Positions 1 through 12,967 are shown, numbered from the stretch's first letter. The stretch is 64,000 nucleotides of DNA from Viscum album (GCA_963277665.1 OY728136.1:1977920576-1977984575), one strand, 5' to 3'. Numbers and translations are program-made. The notes: generated from the letters alone by a model not told the origin.

Positions 1-9
1 AATCATTAC

Positions 10-375
10 CTATTTATTGGTTTCAAGATAAGAAATTTTGAAAATTGGAAGTTTTTTGTTATCCCCAATGAATGGAAACTTGAGGGTGGATGGAAAGTCC
101 TTTCGTTCAAGTTCATGTAGGCTAACACTTTCAGACATAGGTTGGGACTTTGAATCAAACTCAATTTCATTTTCAAAATTTCTCAATATACTTGGTTCCT
201 TTTGAATAGAAGATTCAACCTCAAAATTTGAAAGATCAATTTTAGGAATTGTTATGGACTCAATTTTTGTGATTTCTCTCAATGGTTCAATAGTTTGTAT
301 TTTTGAAAATTCATCCAGGGAGTTATACTTAGGAGACTCAATCCATGATGTAAAATTCTCCTCTTTTGAATCCAA
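10..375 (-). CDS. Hypothetical ORF in retroelement interior, 121 aa
   Basis: An open frame of 121 codons on the minus strand inside the tRNA-Asp-primed element, downstream of the 565-921 ORF. The product is rich in Glu, Ser, Lys and Ile, with no signal peptide, membrane segment, zinc knuckle or catalytic motif. It may be a distal piece of the gag-side polyprotein separated from 565-921 by stop codons. The only support is its place after a PBS and its orientation matching the element. Function unknown. Confidence 0.35.
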   Translation of the reverse strand: MDSKEENFTSWIESPKYNSLDEFSKIQTIEPLREITKIESITIPKIDLSNFEVESSIQKEPSILRNFENEIEFDSKSQPMSESVSLHELERKDFPSTLKFPFIGDNKKLPIFKISYLETNK

Positions 376-564
376 AAAGTCAGTTTCCTCTTGATTTAAA
401 CACCCATCAACAATTCCATGATCCTACTCATATTCCCAAAATCCAAAGGTTTTCTCTTTATTAAATTCATGAGAGGTTTGTGGGAAACTAGACACTTCAC
501 ATAAGGTTATGGAAGGGACAGTTTTTGTAGGGATGGGTTCCTCAAAATTTTTAATTCTTTGTAG

Positions 565-921
565 TTATAACCTCAATGATGAAACCTCAAAATTAATTAT
601 CTCCATTTGTTGACACAATTTTTCAAGTAATGGGTGTGAATTAGGATGGATAAGGGGTTCAGAGAGATGGTATATTCCAGGAGGATAATTATGTTGTTGG
701 AATTCCATAGGAGGATGTTCAAATTGGATTTGTAAGGATTGAAACTCATTATATTTTGGAATGTTTTGTGGAGAATAGGAGTTAAAACATTGTGTCTCAA
801 TTGGTTTTTGGTTATCCCACCAGTAGAAACTAGGATGGTCATTGTACCTCACACTTGGTGTGGGGTGATCAATGTAGGGAGAGGTTCCCCATGTTTGGTC
901 TTGTTCAAAATTGATTTCCAT
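565..921 (-). CDS. Gag-side N-terminal ORF of tRNA-Asp-primed element, 118 aa
   Basis: A 118-codon ORF whose ATG lies about 70 bases downstream of the primer-binding site, where the first coding region of an LTR retroelement is expected. The product is rich in Pro, His, Gln, Tyr and Asn, with motifs such as YIDHPTPS and PPGIYHLSEP. No retroviral-type capsid domain or zinc knuckle is visible, so a gag assignment rests on position only. The related copy at 4985-5600 preserves similar downstream DNA. Probably a decayed or non-autonomous element product. Confidence 0.45.
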   Translation of the reverse strand: MEINFEQDQTWGTSPYIDHPTPSVRYNDHPSFYWWDNQKPIETQCFNSYSPQNIPKYNEFQSLQIQFEHPPMEFQQHNYPPGIYHLSEPLIHPNSHPLLEKLCQQMEIINFEVSSLRL

Positions 922-994
922 AGGAGTGAGGGGGTGAGAACAGAGAAGATGGATGAAAAAAAAGGATGATAGTGTCTAATATAACTTACTTGGG

Positions 995-1012
995 TCCCCG
1001 ACAATGGCACCA
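995..1012 (-). other. Primer-binding site (tRNA-Asp type)
   Basis: On the minus strand the sequence reads TGGTGCCATTGTCGGGGA. This is the TGGCGCCGTTGCCGGGGA site of Athila/Tat-like elements with C-to-T changes. It fixes the orientation of the element and places the 5' LTR to its right. Confidence 0.75.
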
Positions 1013-1017
1013 AAATT

Positions 1018-2741
1018 TGATTCTCGCTCAAATTTACCCAAAAGAAGAAGGTAGGATAGTCCTTGTAGTCTAGTTTGGGTTGTCGAATCCTCAGAGACCT
1101 AAGAAGAAACCTACATACACGTACATTATATGGACTGTTTTTGGCTATGAAGTGGCCAAATTGGGTTGATTTTATATGGCTTTAAATGATAACTAACATA
1201 TTTAAGTGAATTCAATTTAAAATAATGAGTTGATCCTAGGTTATCACTCGGGGTGGATTGGACGTATTTCCTTTCAATGATTTCAATTTCTTATATTTGA
1301 GATGGGTTTATTTAAGAAGATAAAAAAACATCATCACTTACTGGTTTAATTCCTACACCCTTTAATACTAATCACCTATACACTTTAAGGATCAAAGTTT
1401 TGAGCAGTTCAAGGTAAAGGTTCATATTAGCACATGAAGTGTGTGGCCTTAAATTCAACAAGGACGATGAAGTTTACAAATCATAAAATAAAAATATCAA
1501 TTAAAGAAGTGATTTTACATTAATAGGGTGACAAATAACATCCAATCCAGCACCTTAATACTCCCTTGGATCAACCCATAATTGGGTTAGCCCTCCATTG
1601 ATCTCATGGTTTCAATGGAAGCGGAAAGTAGACTCATGAGGGAGGAAATGGAGAAGTAAAGAAAACAACAAAAATAAAATGATCACTTCACCGTTGTGTG
1701 AATAATTTCACAAGGTTTGGTGTGAATAAATTCACACCTTGATCCAACAGTATCAAAGTGATATGAATAACAACAGAATAAGAGTATAATAATAACTTTT
1801 ATTAAGAAACTAAAGTGAATTGAACAACTTACATGTGAAAGACAAATTTGAGACAATAAAATTACAGCATAACATTACAATTGAACAAAGCATCAAAGAA
1901 TCTAAACTCCTCCAACACCACTGCCTTAAATAGGCATTTTTTGAGTCTTTGGTAGAGCCTACAATAGTAAAAAGCTTCCCACTTGAGTATGGTAGGTCTA
2001 GGGTGGTGGAAAGTTTGTGGAAAGAAGACTTTCCACCCTTGACCCAAAAAGGCATCCAGCTTGCATCCACCAAACAGAGGCGCATGAAAAACCTTCTAGA
2101 TGTCCGAATTTTGGTGTTTTATAGAAGACTTAAATTAATATCCGGATGTCCCATAATATTCTGCAAAATCTCAGACAAAAAGGAGTTATGGTTTTCGAGA
2201 TATGGTTTAATTAGTGGACTGTTTTTCTGGGCCACAGATTCTGGCCCAGATTTTGATATACTATTTGGGCCGCCTAAATGACCACAATGGAGGAATAATT
2301 AGCACTTTATCCTGAAGAATTATTTGTTCCTATATATTTCTTATATCCTCCCACCAAATTTGGGCTTCATTGGGCCTGTATTGTAGGTCCCACAGTCTCA
2401 TCAGTGGGCTGGTGTCCAATCTGACTTCTCCAGAATTGTTTCATTTCATCACAAAATATCCTCATATTCTTCCATGAATTATCCATTGATCCCTAAATGA
2501 AAAATGTTCATATTGAAGTGTATATAAATTTCCCAAAATATAAAATTAAAATATGGATAATTACATTCCTTAAAACCATATGAATCATTGGGTACTTTAA
2601 ATGATGTTAAAAAAATGTACCACAAAATAGTGCATTTTAAGAAGGTATTACAATCATAATGTGAAATGATGTTCAAAGTGTAAAATGCACTAAAATGGTG
2701 TTTATGAATAATAAATAACATGAATATTATATATATTAACA
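1018..2741 (-). repeat. 5' LTR of the tRNA-Asp-primed element
   Basis: The LTR is bounded at its PBS side by the terminal CA (TG on the plus strand at 1018). The best far end is the minus-strand TGTTAATATA start, which ends at 2741. The far end is a judgement from the TG...CA rule and the LTR-like composition; no second LTR is in the window to confirm it. A LINE relic starts about 40 bases beyond. Confidence 0.5.
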
Positions 2742-2780
2742 ATTAATATTATCCTCATTTAGTGGCTAATCATTTCCTCG

Positions 2781-3136
2781 TGGGAACTAGTTAAGAAATA
2801 TCTAGTGGTAGCGGTGCATGACATCTTATAGGGTGGAAGCATCCTGCGCATGGCCAAATCCACCTCCCTAGTTCATATCCCTAAAATTATAGATTCTTAT
2901 TCTTTGATTCAATAGATACCTATCAGACTTTGTAAATTTTCCTATAAAATTTTGGCTAGTGTGGTTAACACACATTAGTCCCAGCTTTTACCTCAATAGA
3001 TTTTAGATGAACAACATGGGTTTGTGAATGGCAGGACAATCCAGGGTGCTATTGGTTTGCACCAGAGATGATTAGTGATTTGAAACAAAGGGATACTGGA
3101 TCCAATATTTCCATTATATTGGACATAAACAAAGCC
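2781..3136 (+). pseudogene. LINE (non-LTR) reverse transcriptase relic
   Basis: The plus frame from 2781 reads through a typical plant L1-type RT segment despite stops. In order it shows WELVKKYLVVAVHDI, GGSILRMAKSTSLVHIPKI, IPIRLCKFSYKILASVV, then DEQHGFVNGRTIQGAIGL. A frameshift near 3070 follows, and then EMISDLKQRD and ILDINKA. These match the conserved order (TSLVLIPK, FRPISLCN-YKIL, QxxFxxGRxIxDN, KxD-KAYD) of the family's palm and fingers. At least four in-frame stops and the frameshift make it dead. The YADD active site and the endonuclease are missing. C-rich low-complexity DNA follows at 3137-3180. Confidence 0.8.
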
Positions 3137-3180
3137 CCCCTCCCTCATAGACACCCCCTAGACACCCCCCCCCCCCTCCT

Positions 3181-4984
3181 GGATAAATTATTCTTACAAT
3201 AAATCATGATCTTGAAAATCTTCCAGTAGATACAAAAAGAATTAAAAAGATGATATATAGTAATGATATCAATTAAAAAGTTGAACTTGTACAGGCAGAA
3301 AATCAGAATTCAAAATTCCCCTTTTGAAGTTAGCAATGAAAATCATAGACCACAGGCTGCACAACACCCATTTTAAGCTCACTATTTCTGATAGGTAAAT
3401 ATTCAATGCAAAACAAATGAACTCCAACAGTGAAAAAATGAATAAGTTGGTTTTTCAACCCATACCCCGGGAAAAAATTGAAGGTTCAAGATACAGTAAA
3501 AATGTGAGGTGAAATGAGCATGCACCATCAAGTAATTGAAAGAGGATACAAACATGACTTATAAACTTCATATAATTAGGAAAAGGACTCACCGTATGAG
3601 CCAAAAAGTGTAGCAAAACTGCATATAGAAAATCCTATTGCAACGTCCACTTTTTTTCACTCTTCCATAATTAGAATTGTTTCACTTGATCAACAAAAAG
3701 TCTTCATATTCTTCTTGGACCAACCTGACAATCAAGTAAATAAGCATTTTCCATCCCTCTATCCAAGTTAATCAAATACAGATTCAATTGAGCATGATTA
3801 TATGAAACATAAATTTAAATCATTCTATCAGATAGACATTAATAGATAGTCTTCAATAATAATTTCCTTAAACAAAAGCATGATTCTAAAAGGATGATCA
3901 AAGTGCAGCATGCAAAACACCAGTGATTTCTAATTCAATAGGTAGATCTGATTAAGACTTCAAAACATGATTGCCACTAATTTGCAACTCTAATATGTAA
4001 ATGTAATACAATATAAAATTAAAAATACTACATTTTATGGTGAAAAGAGATAGGGAACCACAAGTGCATGGAAGGATATAATCATTAATTATCCTCACAC
4101 CTACACTAATATAACACTATTAATTTTAAAATAATGAAATAATGAAGGAGTGGAACCAAAAGTGCATGGAAGAAATAAAATAAAAGTGAAAAATGATGAA
4201 TATAATGAAGGGTGGCCTAATATAATTATCTCATTAATTATATAATAATATCTTATAAAATAAATTCAACCCCCCCCCCCAAATAATACCCTAGAATGAC
4301 CCAAGATCTCAATCCATTCACTCTCTCTTTAGTGTGTTAGGTTATGTAGTGAAAAAAATTATTTTAGATATACTAATTTCGCATACCCATGGTAATTGAG
4401 AATGCTTAATCACTCCTTTATCACCCCTCACTCCCCTCTATCATATTATAAATGAATGAAAATTGTGGTAGTATTATGTGTAAACCAAATTAATAGATAA
4501 AACCATGATAAAATTTAAAGGCGCCTGGATAATAATCTACTACTCATATGGAAATAATCGGATTTCATGAAAATAACACTGGGGAAATGAAAATATAAAT
4601 TCATTTAAATCCATGGATTTTTATGGGGGAATGTCTCCTCAACCACACCATAGTAGTCTAAACATCATCACCATATAAAACAATTAACTAATCAAAAACC
4701 ACTGTGATATATTATAATTTTGTTTGAGATCAATATATTTATAAGTGGGAATGAGGTTATTTATCTAATGGCCACATCAAGGCCATCTTCCACCTATTAT
4801 TTCATAATTGATAAGAAATATCAATCTCATTATTCATTGGATGGGTTATATGTGTCTATCTTTGAGGGTTGTTATGTCTTTATATAAACTCTTGAATCTC
4901 CTATATTTTCTTAACACTCTCCCATAAATAACACAATAATATTTATAAAAATCTTTCCAAGATGTCAAATTTCTCTCTTTTGAA
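3181..4984. other. Anonymous AT-rich intergenic DNA
   Basis: About 1.8 kb of AT-rich DNA without a credible ORF, RNA gene or LTR boundary. A poly-C run of about ten bases lies near 4270. Probably degraded repeat sequence, but I recognise nothing specific. Confidence 0.4.
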
Positions 4985-5600
4985 TATATAAAATCATTTT
5001 TCTCTAGATTTTAACACCCATCAACAATTTTTCCACGTTCCTCTAGTTGAATTTCAATATTATCTAACCAATTCACTCATTATCCAGCTTTTATTTTTTA
5101 GTTTCTAATATTGGTTATTTAGTTTTTTCCTATGATTTTGAAGACTCTAATGGTTTAGGAATCAGTGGTTTAAGTTTTAAAATATTTTTCCCACTCTTGG
5201 GAATAGTCACGACTTTGAGTTATTCATGAGAGGATTGTGTGTAACAAGATTATTCTAAGATATTGAGGAAGGGTAAACCTGAGTGGGAATAGGTTCCGTA
5301 ACCATTTCGGTGTTTTATATATCTAATCTCAGTGATGAAAATTGATAATTCATTTTCAATATTTTTTTTAAAAATTATTCTAATAATTTATATGGAAAAT
5401 ATTGGATTCGATGTTGAGATGGTTGGGATTGAAATTGGTCATGGTTTAGAAAATTTTCTAGATGGTTATGATTTAGACCATGTAGTTGATTGGGTAATTG
5501 ATTATCCAACAAATTTAATTTAGTATTTTCATTGTACATGTGATGAAAATTGTTTTATTTGTAAATCTCTTGAGTATTCAGATCATTTTCCTCCATTAAT
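4985..5600 (-). mobile_element. Second, diverged copy of the gag-side interior of the 1-2741 element
   Basis: Several stretches match 390-640 in the same order and orientation: a block around 5010 with ACACCCATCAACAATT (as at 400), a block around 5225 with TTCATGAGAGGATTGTG (as at 468), then the block near 5325 with TCAGTGATGAAAA. A short open frame at 5332-5523 on the plus strand is incidental. This is a second relic of the same element family, not an LTR copy. Confidence 0.5.
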
Positions 5601-5639
5601 GGTATCCCTATAAAAACATCCTTGATTGATGTAATAGTT

Positions 5640-6870
5640 AGGAAATTATCGGTCACTCAAGAAGAACCTTTTATTGGAAAATCTTGCACTTTGGGAGTCT
5701 AAAGTAGTGAATACTGATGGTTTCATCACTAACAATAATTTCATAGTAATGTGGAAGATCCCCTGTAATATGATAGATAACAAGAATCTCATAAGGTATC
5801 TCTTTACTAGATAGATTTTATGCATAAAATTTCCCCTCCCTCCAAGTATGAATGATATTTGTGCCTTGATCAATGGGGGACCTACACTTCCTAATATTAT
5901 AAACTAAATACCAAGGAGCAATTGCATCATTATGTAGGAATCTTAAAAGAATCTTAGAGTTCTTCTCAACCATACAAATATTGAGGTTATCTATCCTCCA
6001 AATTTAAAGGCCACTGAGTAAAGATCTTTTCTCCACCCAAATAGAATTACCTAAACCATAAAAGGAACTATATTTTATAACTATATATCCCCTAGAATCA
6101 TGTACAATACCTCCTCATAACTCCCTATTTACAGGACCCATTCACATTATGTTTTATCCACTTGATCCACCACCCTATAGGAGCTCTATCATTTGTAATC
6201 ACATCCCTATAGAGAATCCCCTTACTAGTATCCATTCTCTTTTAAATAGGAATAAGGGAACCTATTTTGTCCATGAGAGAGAGCACATGAACTTGAATGA
6301 ATAGAGGGAGCTATTATTTCCTTCACAGCCCTTGTTCCCTGACAAATAAATTACTTAACACACCACTGAAAACACTATTACATGAAGATTAACCATATAT
6401 GAATGTTTCTCAACACTTTTAAATAATTTATACAAAAAGTTAGAGATGTATCCCCCCTAAAATTGAAATCCTATAAGTTTCCCGACAAGGGCCCAAGCAA
6501 AGCAGGGCCCATTATACATCAAAAAATAAGTTATAGACTAACTCAAATTTTAGCCTCTCACAACACATACCTGGTGAGGGTATATAAATTACTTTTCTAT
6601 GGATATTAATTTCAGTTGGTATGACCTTATTGCAGAACCTCCAGAAATGTATATTCAACTTATCTGGGATTTATTTAGACAAGACTTTGCTCACCCACTC
6701 ATAATGCTCTTGGTTGGATCTTAATAACAAGTGAAACTCCAAAGCATTAAATTATCCTAAGGTAAACTTTGATAATGTGAACATATCTGGTTCATCAAGC
6801 ATATAAATCCTATCATAAAAAATATTATGATCCTCATCGAGGGATGCTGATATAAACCCAGGGTTTATTC
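5640..6870 (-). pseudogene. LINE 3'-end relic: zf-RVT region followed by RNase H-like (RVT_3) domain
   Basis: Read on the minus strand from about 6860 to 5847, broken frames give first EHYEWVSKVLS and then FWRFCNKVIPTEINIH with SPGMCCERL. The latter is the zinc-binding region that follows RT in plant LINEs (WRxxxxxLPTxxNI...C.C). Near 6180 the RNase H fold begins with NVNGSCK. It continues, after a frameshift, with GGIVHDSRGYIVIKYSS, VEKNSKILLRFLHNDAIAPW and IIHTWREGKF. The order and spacing match the RVT_3 domain at the end of plant L1-clade LINEs. Several stops and at least one frameshift show it is dead. It is on the opposite strand to the RT relic at 2781, so the two are separate insertions. 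Confidence 0.75.
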
Positions 6871-6899
6871 TCACATTCCTAAAGTAAATGTGAGGGATT

Positions 6900-7640
6900 G
6901 GGAATCCAGGGATGAAGTGAAAATGAACTAACAGGTTTTCTTTCTAGTAATTGATGTCACCCCACACGCAAACCAACACACCAAGTGTGGGATCCTATCT
7001 ATAATTTTTTTGAATAGCAGGAATGGGAATTAATTTTAGGGCTTCTATTTCAATTTTTGGGTATTCTAGATTTTAATCTCAATGGTCAAATGTACCTAGA
7101 AACTTTTCTAAGTGTAGGATCAAACCTAGATAGGTTACCAATGAAATCAACACTAGATAAATGTACCTTATTCATGGATCCATCACATGTATGATGAGGA
7201 TCCCGGGAGGTGGGGTGGTCGTGTTGGAACTATACTGGAGCCACGTCGGAACTGTGTCGGAGCCACGTCGGAACCGTACATGAGCCTCGTTGGAGGACGG
7301 TCACGAGGAGGTGGGGTGTCTGTGTCGGAGATGTCAGGAGAGGAGAAGGATCATAGGGGGTAGATGAGGTGTTCGCATCGGAACCATTTCGGAGCAGCAT
7401 CAGAGAAGGAGGGTCGCGGGGAGGTGGGGTGGACATGTCATAGATGTCGAGAGAGGAGGAGGATTGCAAGAGGGAGGAGGATCGCGAGGACAGTGGGGAA
7501 TGGGAAACTTGCGAGGGTAGGGGGAAAAGGGATCGTGGGGGGGGGGTCTAGTTCCACAAAAACCAAAACAAGTGGGGTATTAAGTGGACTATAGCAATGG
7601 TTTTTATTGTCTGTGGCTATAGATCTGTGGATATAGGTCC
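6900..7640. other. Unassigned region with a GC-rich block at 7190-7560
   Basis: The block is strongly GC-rich against AT-rich flanks. It repeats short phrases such as GAGCCACGTCGGAAC and GAGGAGGATCGCGAG. Open frames on both strands (7230-7469, 7364-7594) give Arg/Gly/Ser-rich products with no domain and follow from base composition. It may be a fragment of a GC-rich transposon interior; I cannot assign it. Confidence 0.4.
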
Positions 7641-10600
7641 AAATTCTAGTATTGAAACAATTTCAAAATGTAAGACCGTATGTTGAAATGGTATACAGAT
7701 TAAGAAATAATCATATCTATGATACAATAATATGTATATTTAAGAGAAATTTAATTTTCAATGAATGATGAACATAAATAAATCTAAGGGGAAATATATA
7801 CACCACAAAAAATAAATTAGGTGCATAATATTAAAATATGTCTCAACGAGAAAAAAATTGTGATGAAGTCCCTTACAAAGATCATATCATTGAAATGAGA
7901 GTTAATAAAATGAATTAAATATGTGTATCAAATGTAAATACACATAAAAAAGTGTAAATACAAAAAAATATAAAAAAATCATTTCACACATAATCTTAGT
8001 ATGACATAATCAATAAAGTAGTATTTTAACCCAATGAATGGAAATTGAGTTAATAAATCACTTACCTTGTGCTTTCCTTTAGTTGAACATGCTTTAACAC
8101 AATTTATAATGGTTTAAATTATATTATTAATTTATTTTAGAACCATATTAATTTTTATTATATTATATATGATCCAATTATATCATATTATCACCCATTT
8201 TTTAATAATAGTTCATTATTACCCTTGTTTTGGGTGTTAACTACTTCATTTTTCTATGCATGTTTTGTTGTGTGAGTCCCAATTATTATGAATAGGATAT
8301 AGTTAAATTATATCCATAATTATATAAAAGTAATATATATATAATATTTATTCATTATATACATTTTTATAATCATTCTTTAATGTTAAACATAGAAAAT
8401 GAATTGCACCGCATCGTGGAGATGGTATGTCATAGTACACACGAGCGAAGGTACCATTCTCTTAATGATGAATAGGTAGGGAAAAGGATGAATTTTAATT
8501 TTAAAGAATCAACATCATATCATATTTATTTATAATTTAAATCATTATAACCATACAAGTAAAGTGGTGATGAAAAATAAACTACACCAATGCGTGGAGA
8601 CAGTAAGTCGTACGTACGTATGCACGCGCTGTGCTTTTATTTTTTTTAAGATGGTTAAAAGGTATAATACAAATGTTTCATAATAATAATAACATATTAG
8701 TATATATATTATACTTTATTTATTATTTTAGGATGTAAAAAACACATTAACAGGAAGTATAAGAAGAAATAATTTTGAAAGAGTCGGCAAAGACAATTAC
8801 CTCTTTTTCGAAAAACTTCCTTTAGATATCTTCTTAGGGACACTAGGGTTGGTTTTTTAGAAGGAAAAGAACCTCTATAACTTGGATAATTATTTTTATA
8901 ATATAAACTAGTAGATTTTGGTAGACCCATATGGCTCAAAGTGGTGTGAAGAAGTGAAGTAATAGGTTTCCTTTTATAAGAGTAGAGAGGGACACTCTTG
9001 GAATTTACCATAATATTAAATAAATATAAATTAATTTTCAATTAAAAAAGGATAAAAATTAATTTATTTAAAATATAATATGAGGATTGTTCTAAATAAC
9101 TTCATATAATAAAATTTAGATAATGTTTTACTATATTTCTACCTTTATCTTTTGGTTTTAACTCTTATTTAACCCTTTTAACTCTTACCATGATAGCATG
9201 GAATTTTTACTCTTTGGAGGTTAATATAGTTACTATAAAATGCCAAACGAAACATAAATGGATAATGGATGAAATTTTAAAACTTATACCAATAATTTGG
9301 CCTAATTTAATATTTTTAGGGATTTTATATCATTTAATAAAATATTATTCACTATAAAATATTCTTAATGTCAATTTTAAAGACTATTTATTTCTTTAAC
9401 TTTAATAATATCAAGATAACACTTATAATTCAAAAAAAATATTTTATCACATCCATAAAATGTCATGGTAATTTGTAAATTTTTTATGATATTAATTATC
9501 TAATTTATATTTATTTTAATATTTTTAGTATCATTTTTTGATTTTTCCATTAATTAAATAATTACTGCATCAGTATTGTGAAAGCATTTAAGGAAGCTAT
9601 TTCTTCACTAAAAATTAAAAATAAATTAACATGATGAAGATAATTTCTTTATATTTCAAAAAAAATATTTATATTTGAAGATATTTTCCGGATAACATCA
9701 TATTAAAAATGTTGTAGTTATTAAAAACATGAATGTGACATCTTTGACTTTTCATTAAATAAAATATTATAAACATCATAATCTCTTTAAAATGGACATA
9801 AATGGTCATATAACCAAACATTTAATTATTATGGATGAATATAACTCATAAAATAAAATATGGGTAGGTGTTAGGGTCATTTTATAGTCCTTATAGTTTT
9901 ATTTTTAATCTAGATTACCCAATTTACCCTTTACTATGGTAACAAAAATTATCAAGGTTACTATTCATATTGGAAAAAAATAAAAGGAAAATATTTAATA
10001 AATTTAAACTTATTGAATAAAAATATGGAATCCATTTTTAAAAATTTAAAACACATAAGTTGTATAAATTTATTTAAAATTAATCCCTCAAAATGCAACG
10101 AAAACAGTTTTCTTGAAAAATGCATTTTAAGGTCAAAAATGTACTTATACCAAAATAAGGTATACATATGATTAAAATGAGACTAATTGGATTATATATA
10201 TAACTAAAGAGTAAATTTTTTACATTAAAATCATAAAGGTACTTTTAATATAAAGAAATTGACAGTTTTATAAAAATTGGTATTTTCACTATTCATTAAA
10301 AGGTCAATCTTTTTATAAACTTATCAAAAATTCATCAGAAACTAATTTTATTGTGATAATTTTAAAAATTATATTATTATTATAAAATTCAATTTATAGA
10401 TATCTCATAAATTTATTATAATATTTACTCATAAAAATCATGAAAATAATTTTTGAAGAAAACTTATTATTTGAAAAATAAAATGATTTTACTAAAAATT
10501 ACATGCTTATTCACAAATAAATAATTAAAAATGAGTTGTAAAATTATATATTTCATAATTTGGTTAATAATATTCATTCCCTCTAATTTAATGTCTAGGT

Positions 10601-10719
10601 TATAATGATCACATAATAATATTTTATTATTCCTTTAAGTTGGGTGTTGTGTGCAATGTAAGCTATTGAAGATATTAAATTTATTTAAAAAGAGACATAC
10701 CATAAAATATTGTGGTGTT
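7641..10719. other. Anonymous AT-rich DNA, about 3 kb
   Basis: Very AT-rich, with no credible gene. Two weakly similar segments about 178 bases apart (around 8405-8460 and 8580-8640) each contain a GCGTGGAGA-like core and a short GC-rich patch. Otherwise only low-complexity A/T sequence is visible. Confidence 0.4.
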
Positions 10720-12952
10720 ACAATATATATGCATACTTTTGTTTGTATATATATAATGTGTATATTTTGGTTGTGTGTGTGTGTGTGCGACTATATATAT
10801 ATGGGGGTGTTTGTATGTGTGTGAGGTGTGTGTGAGAGGTGTGTGTGTGTGTGTGTGTGCGGATGAACTTTAATATAAATCAATGGACGATTTAATGATT
10901 TTTAGATTGGGGTTTTAAAAAAATCATAATATTTCATGAAAGGGAGTGGTGCATAAAATTAAGGAGGAAGGAGAAAAAACAAACAATAAATTAAGAATTA
11001 ATTTGGTGGAATAATTAATGAAATTAAATGAATATATATATACATATATGTTAAAGGGGAATTGGGAGGCTCAAATGGGATTCATTACCAATGTACATAT
11101 GATTTTTTCCCCAATTTCACGTGATATTTTATCTCTCTCCCCCCCTCTCATGTTCTTTTTTATTTTATTTTATTATTTCATTCAAACTTCTACCTTCAAT
11201 ATCTCATGTGATATTGATCGGATTGACATGACGTTAGTTTCATTGGATTTATATCGATGAGTATAAATTTAATAATAAGATTTTTTTTAAGGCAGCGAAG
11301 TATTTATTAATATTTATTTAATATTTTTAATTATAAAAGATAGTGATAATTCTAAATAATTTTGAAACGAGAATGGTTCAAGGAATTGTTGGTGTGTGAT
11401 CATTTTCCAGTTGGGTGCGAGCATGGTTCAGATTATTAAAGACTTGGTAAACATTGATGTTGACTTGGATAACCATGAGGTAGTAAGTTCCTTACCTTCA
11501 TGGTCTCTTTTTTACACTTTTTTTCATACTTGATTTATGTGTTAGCTTGTTTTATACTGTGTTTGATTATGATTGCATATGGGTGTGTGTGTAACCCATG
11601 AGACTTGTTTTGATTCCATAAGTGATATTAGTGTAGTATTTTCCATGTTTTATTATTATCACATGATTTTATGTTTTCTACTTTATTTCTCATGATGATA
11701 TATTGTGTTATGTCGGCTTTTGTTCTCACCATGTATGTATGTTACCATGCCTTGGTGGTTGTCAGAGGTACTTGAGATAGGTGAACTGTTGTGACGTGTT
11801 TTTCCCTTAGAGGGAGAGTGAACTTGAATTGTAATGATGGAGATTATGGACCCAAAAACTGGGTGGATATTTGATGTAATTTTGCATTGAGGATGCACTC
11901 AACACTTAAGTATCAGACTCTCTGACTCCTAGTTGACCTACGAGTTACATGATGTATATTAGGGACTCGATGCCTAGTTAATTTTTGAGCAGCATTCTGT
12001 AATTGAGGTCAGATATATCATGTTACCATGTAACATTGTGTTGGAGATTCAATTGATGCCTAGAATCCAAGTATTGGTTGCTCTATTCCTAGTTGATTTG
12101 AGAGGAGCATACTTGATACCTAGTTGATTTGCGAGTAGCGTCCTCGATACTTAGTTGATTTTTGAGTGGCGTACTCAATGCCTAGTTGATTTGAGAGTGG
12201 CATGTCATGCTTAAGGCCCAAGAGAGAATTGAGTTGCATATATGCATGATTCCATGAGGTTTTCAAGTAATATGTTCACTAGTCATATGGATAGTTTTTT
12301 GTTACTTATGATATCCTCTTGTTATCATTCTGGCATGGAGATGAAGCAAGTACGGTTAGGGGTTTTTGAAAGCTTGGTTAGCACACCATTGCTCAATTTT
12401 GATTTGTATGTTTATTTTATTGTTACACATTGATTATTATTATGGAATATACTTTTATACTTGAGCACATCAGGTTAATAAAACATTTGTGGAGTCCTAC
12501 TGAGTCTTGTACTCACAACCTACTCGGGCATTTCAGTGTGCTTGTAGATTTCATGAGAGATCCGATGAAGGGAAAGAGCTCTATGGTGGACTGCTAAGAT
12601 GAGGAGTGTGGTGCTGGTGGTGGGCTAGGAAAAACACCAGAGAGACTTTTAGTTCTTTATTTATTTATTTAACATCTTTATTTACTCAGGACAGGCTTGC
12701 CACTTTTGGGAGATGATTTATTTATTTTAAATGTATGTCATTTATTCAGTTATTAAATTTTTTTACTATAATGATTTATTATTTTACTTATTATTTATTA
12801 TTGATCCTATGAAATGATATTGAGGGTATAGTCTCCTCATTGTCAGACTCAGACCCTCACTTCTAGTTGATAGCCTCTTGCGTACGGGGATGCGTGCATG
12901 AGGTCATGTGACTTTCTAGCTTGGACCCAGTGGTTTGGGTCAGGATGTTACA
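10720..12952 (+). repeat. Left LTR (5'-truncated) of the 10720-16789 element
   Basis: Aligns by eye to about 14740-16789 of the right LTR. Shared landmarks are a TG-rich microsatellite, AATATAAATCAATG, TGGAATAATTAATGAAATTAAATGA, then the U5-side phrases ACTGAGTCTTGTACTCACA and GGATGTTACA. Sequence matching the first ~900 bases of the right LTR is absent upstream, so the boundary near 10720 is approximate. Confidence 0.7.
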
Positions 12953-12955
12953 AAA

Positions 12956-12967
12956 TGGTATCAAAGG
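12956..12967 (+). other. Primer-binding site (initiator-Met tRNA type)
   Basis: TGGTATCAAAGG lies three bases after the LTR end. It resembles the TGGTATCAGAGC complement of plant initiator-Met tRNA. Confidence 0.75.

Larger units (their letters stand above)
1..2741 (-). mobile_element. Partial tRNA-Asp-primed LTR retroelement (5' LTR plus gag-side interior)
   Basis: Read on the minus strand, this stretch holds an LTR (about 2741 to 1018), then a primer-binding site resembling TGGTGCCATTGTCGGGGA, then two ORFs heading off the left edge. That PBS is a variant of the TGGCGCCGTTGCCGGGGA site used by plant Athila/Tat-type Ty3/gypsy elements (established knowledge). No protease, reverse transcriptase or integrase lies inside the window, so lineage and autonomy cannot be decided. 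The region at 4985-5600 resembles its gag-side interior, so the family is repeated locally. Confidence 0.7.

Noticed and set aside
3137..3180. Poly-C runs here and at 4270, 19066 and 42027 as regulatory G-quadruplex sites
   Set aside because: Simple homopolymer runs without the four-tract pattern; likely slippage or assembly-sensitive sequence.
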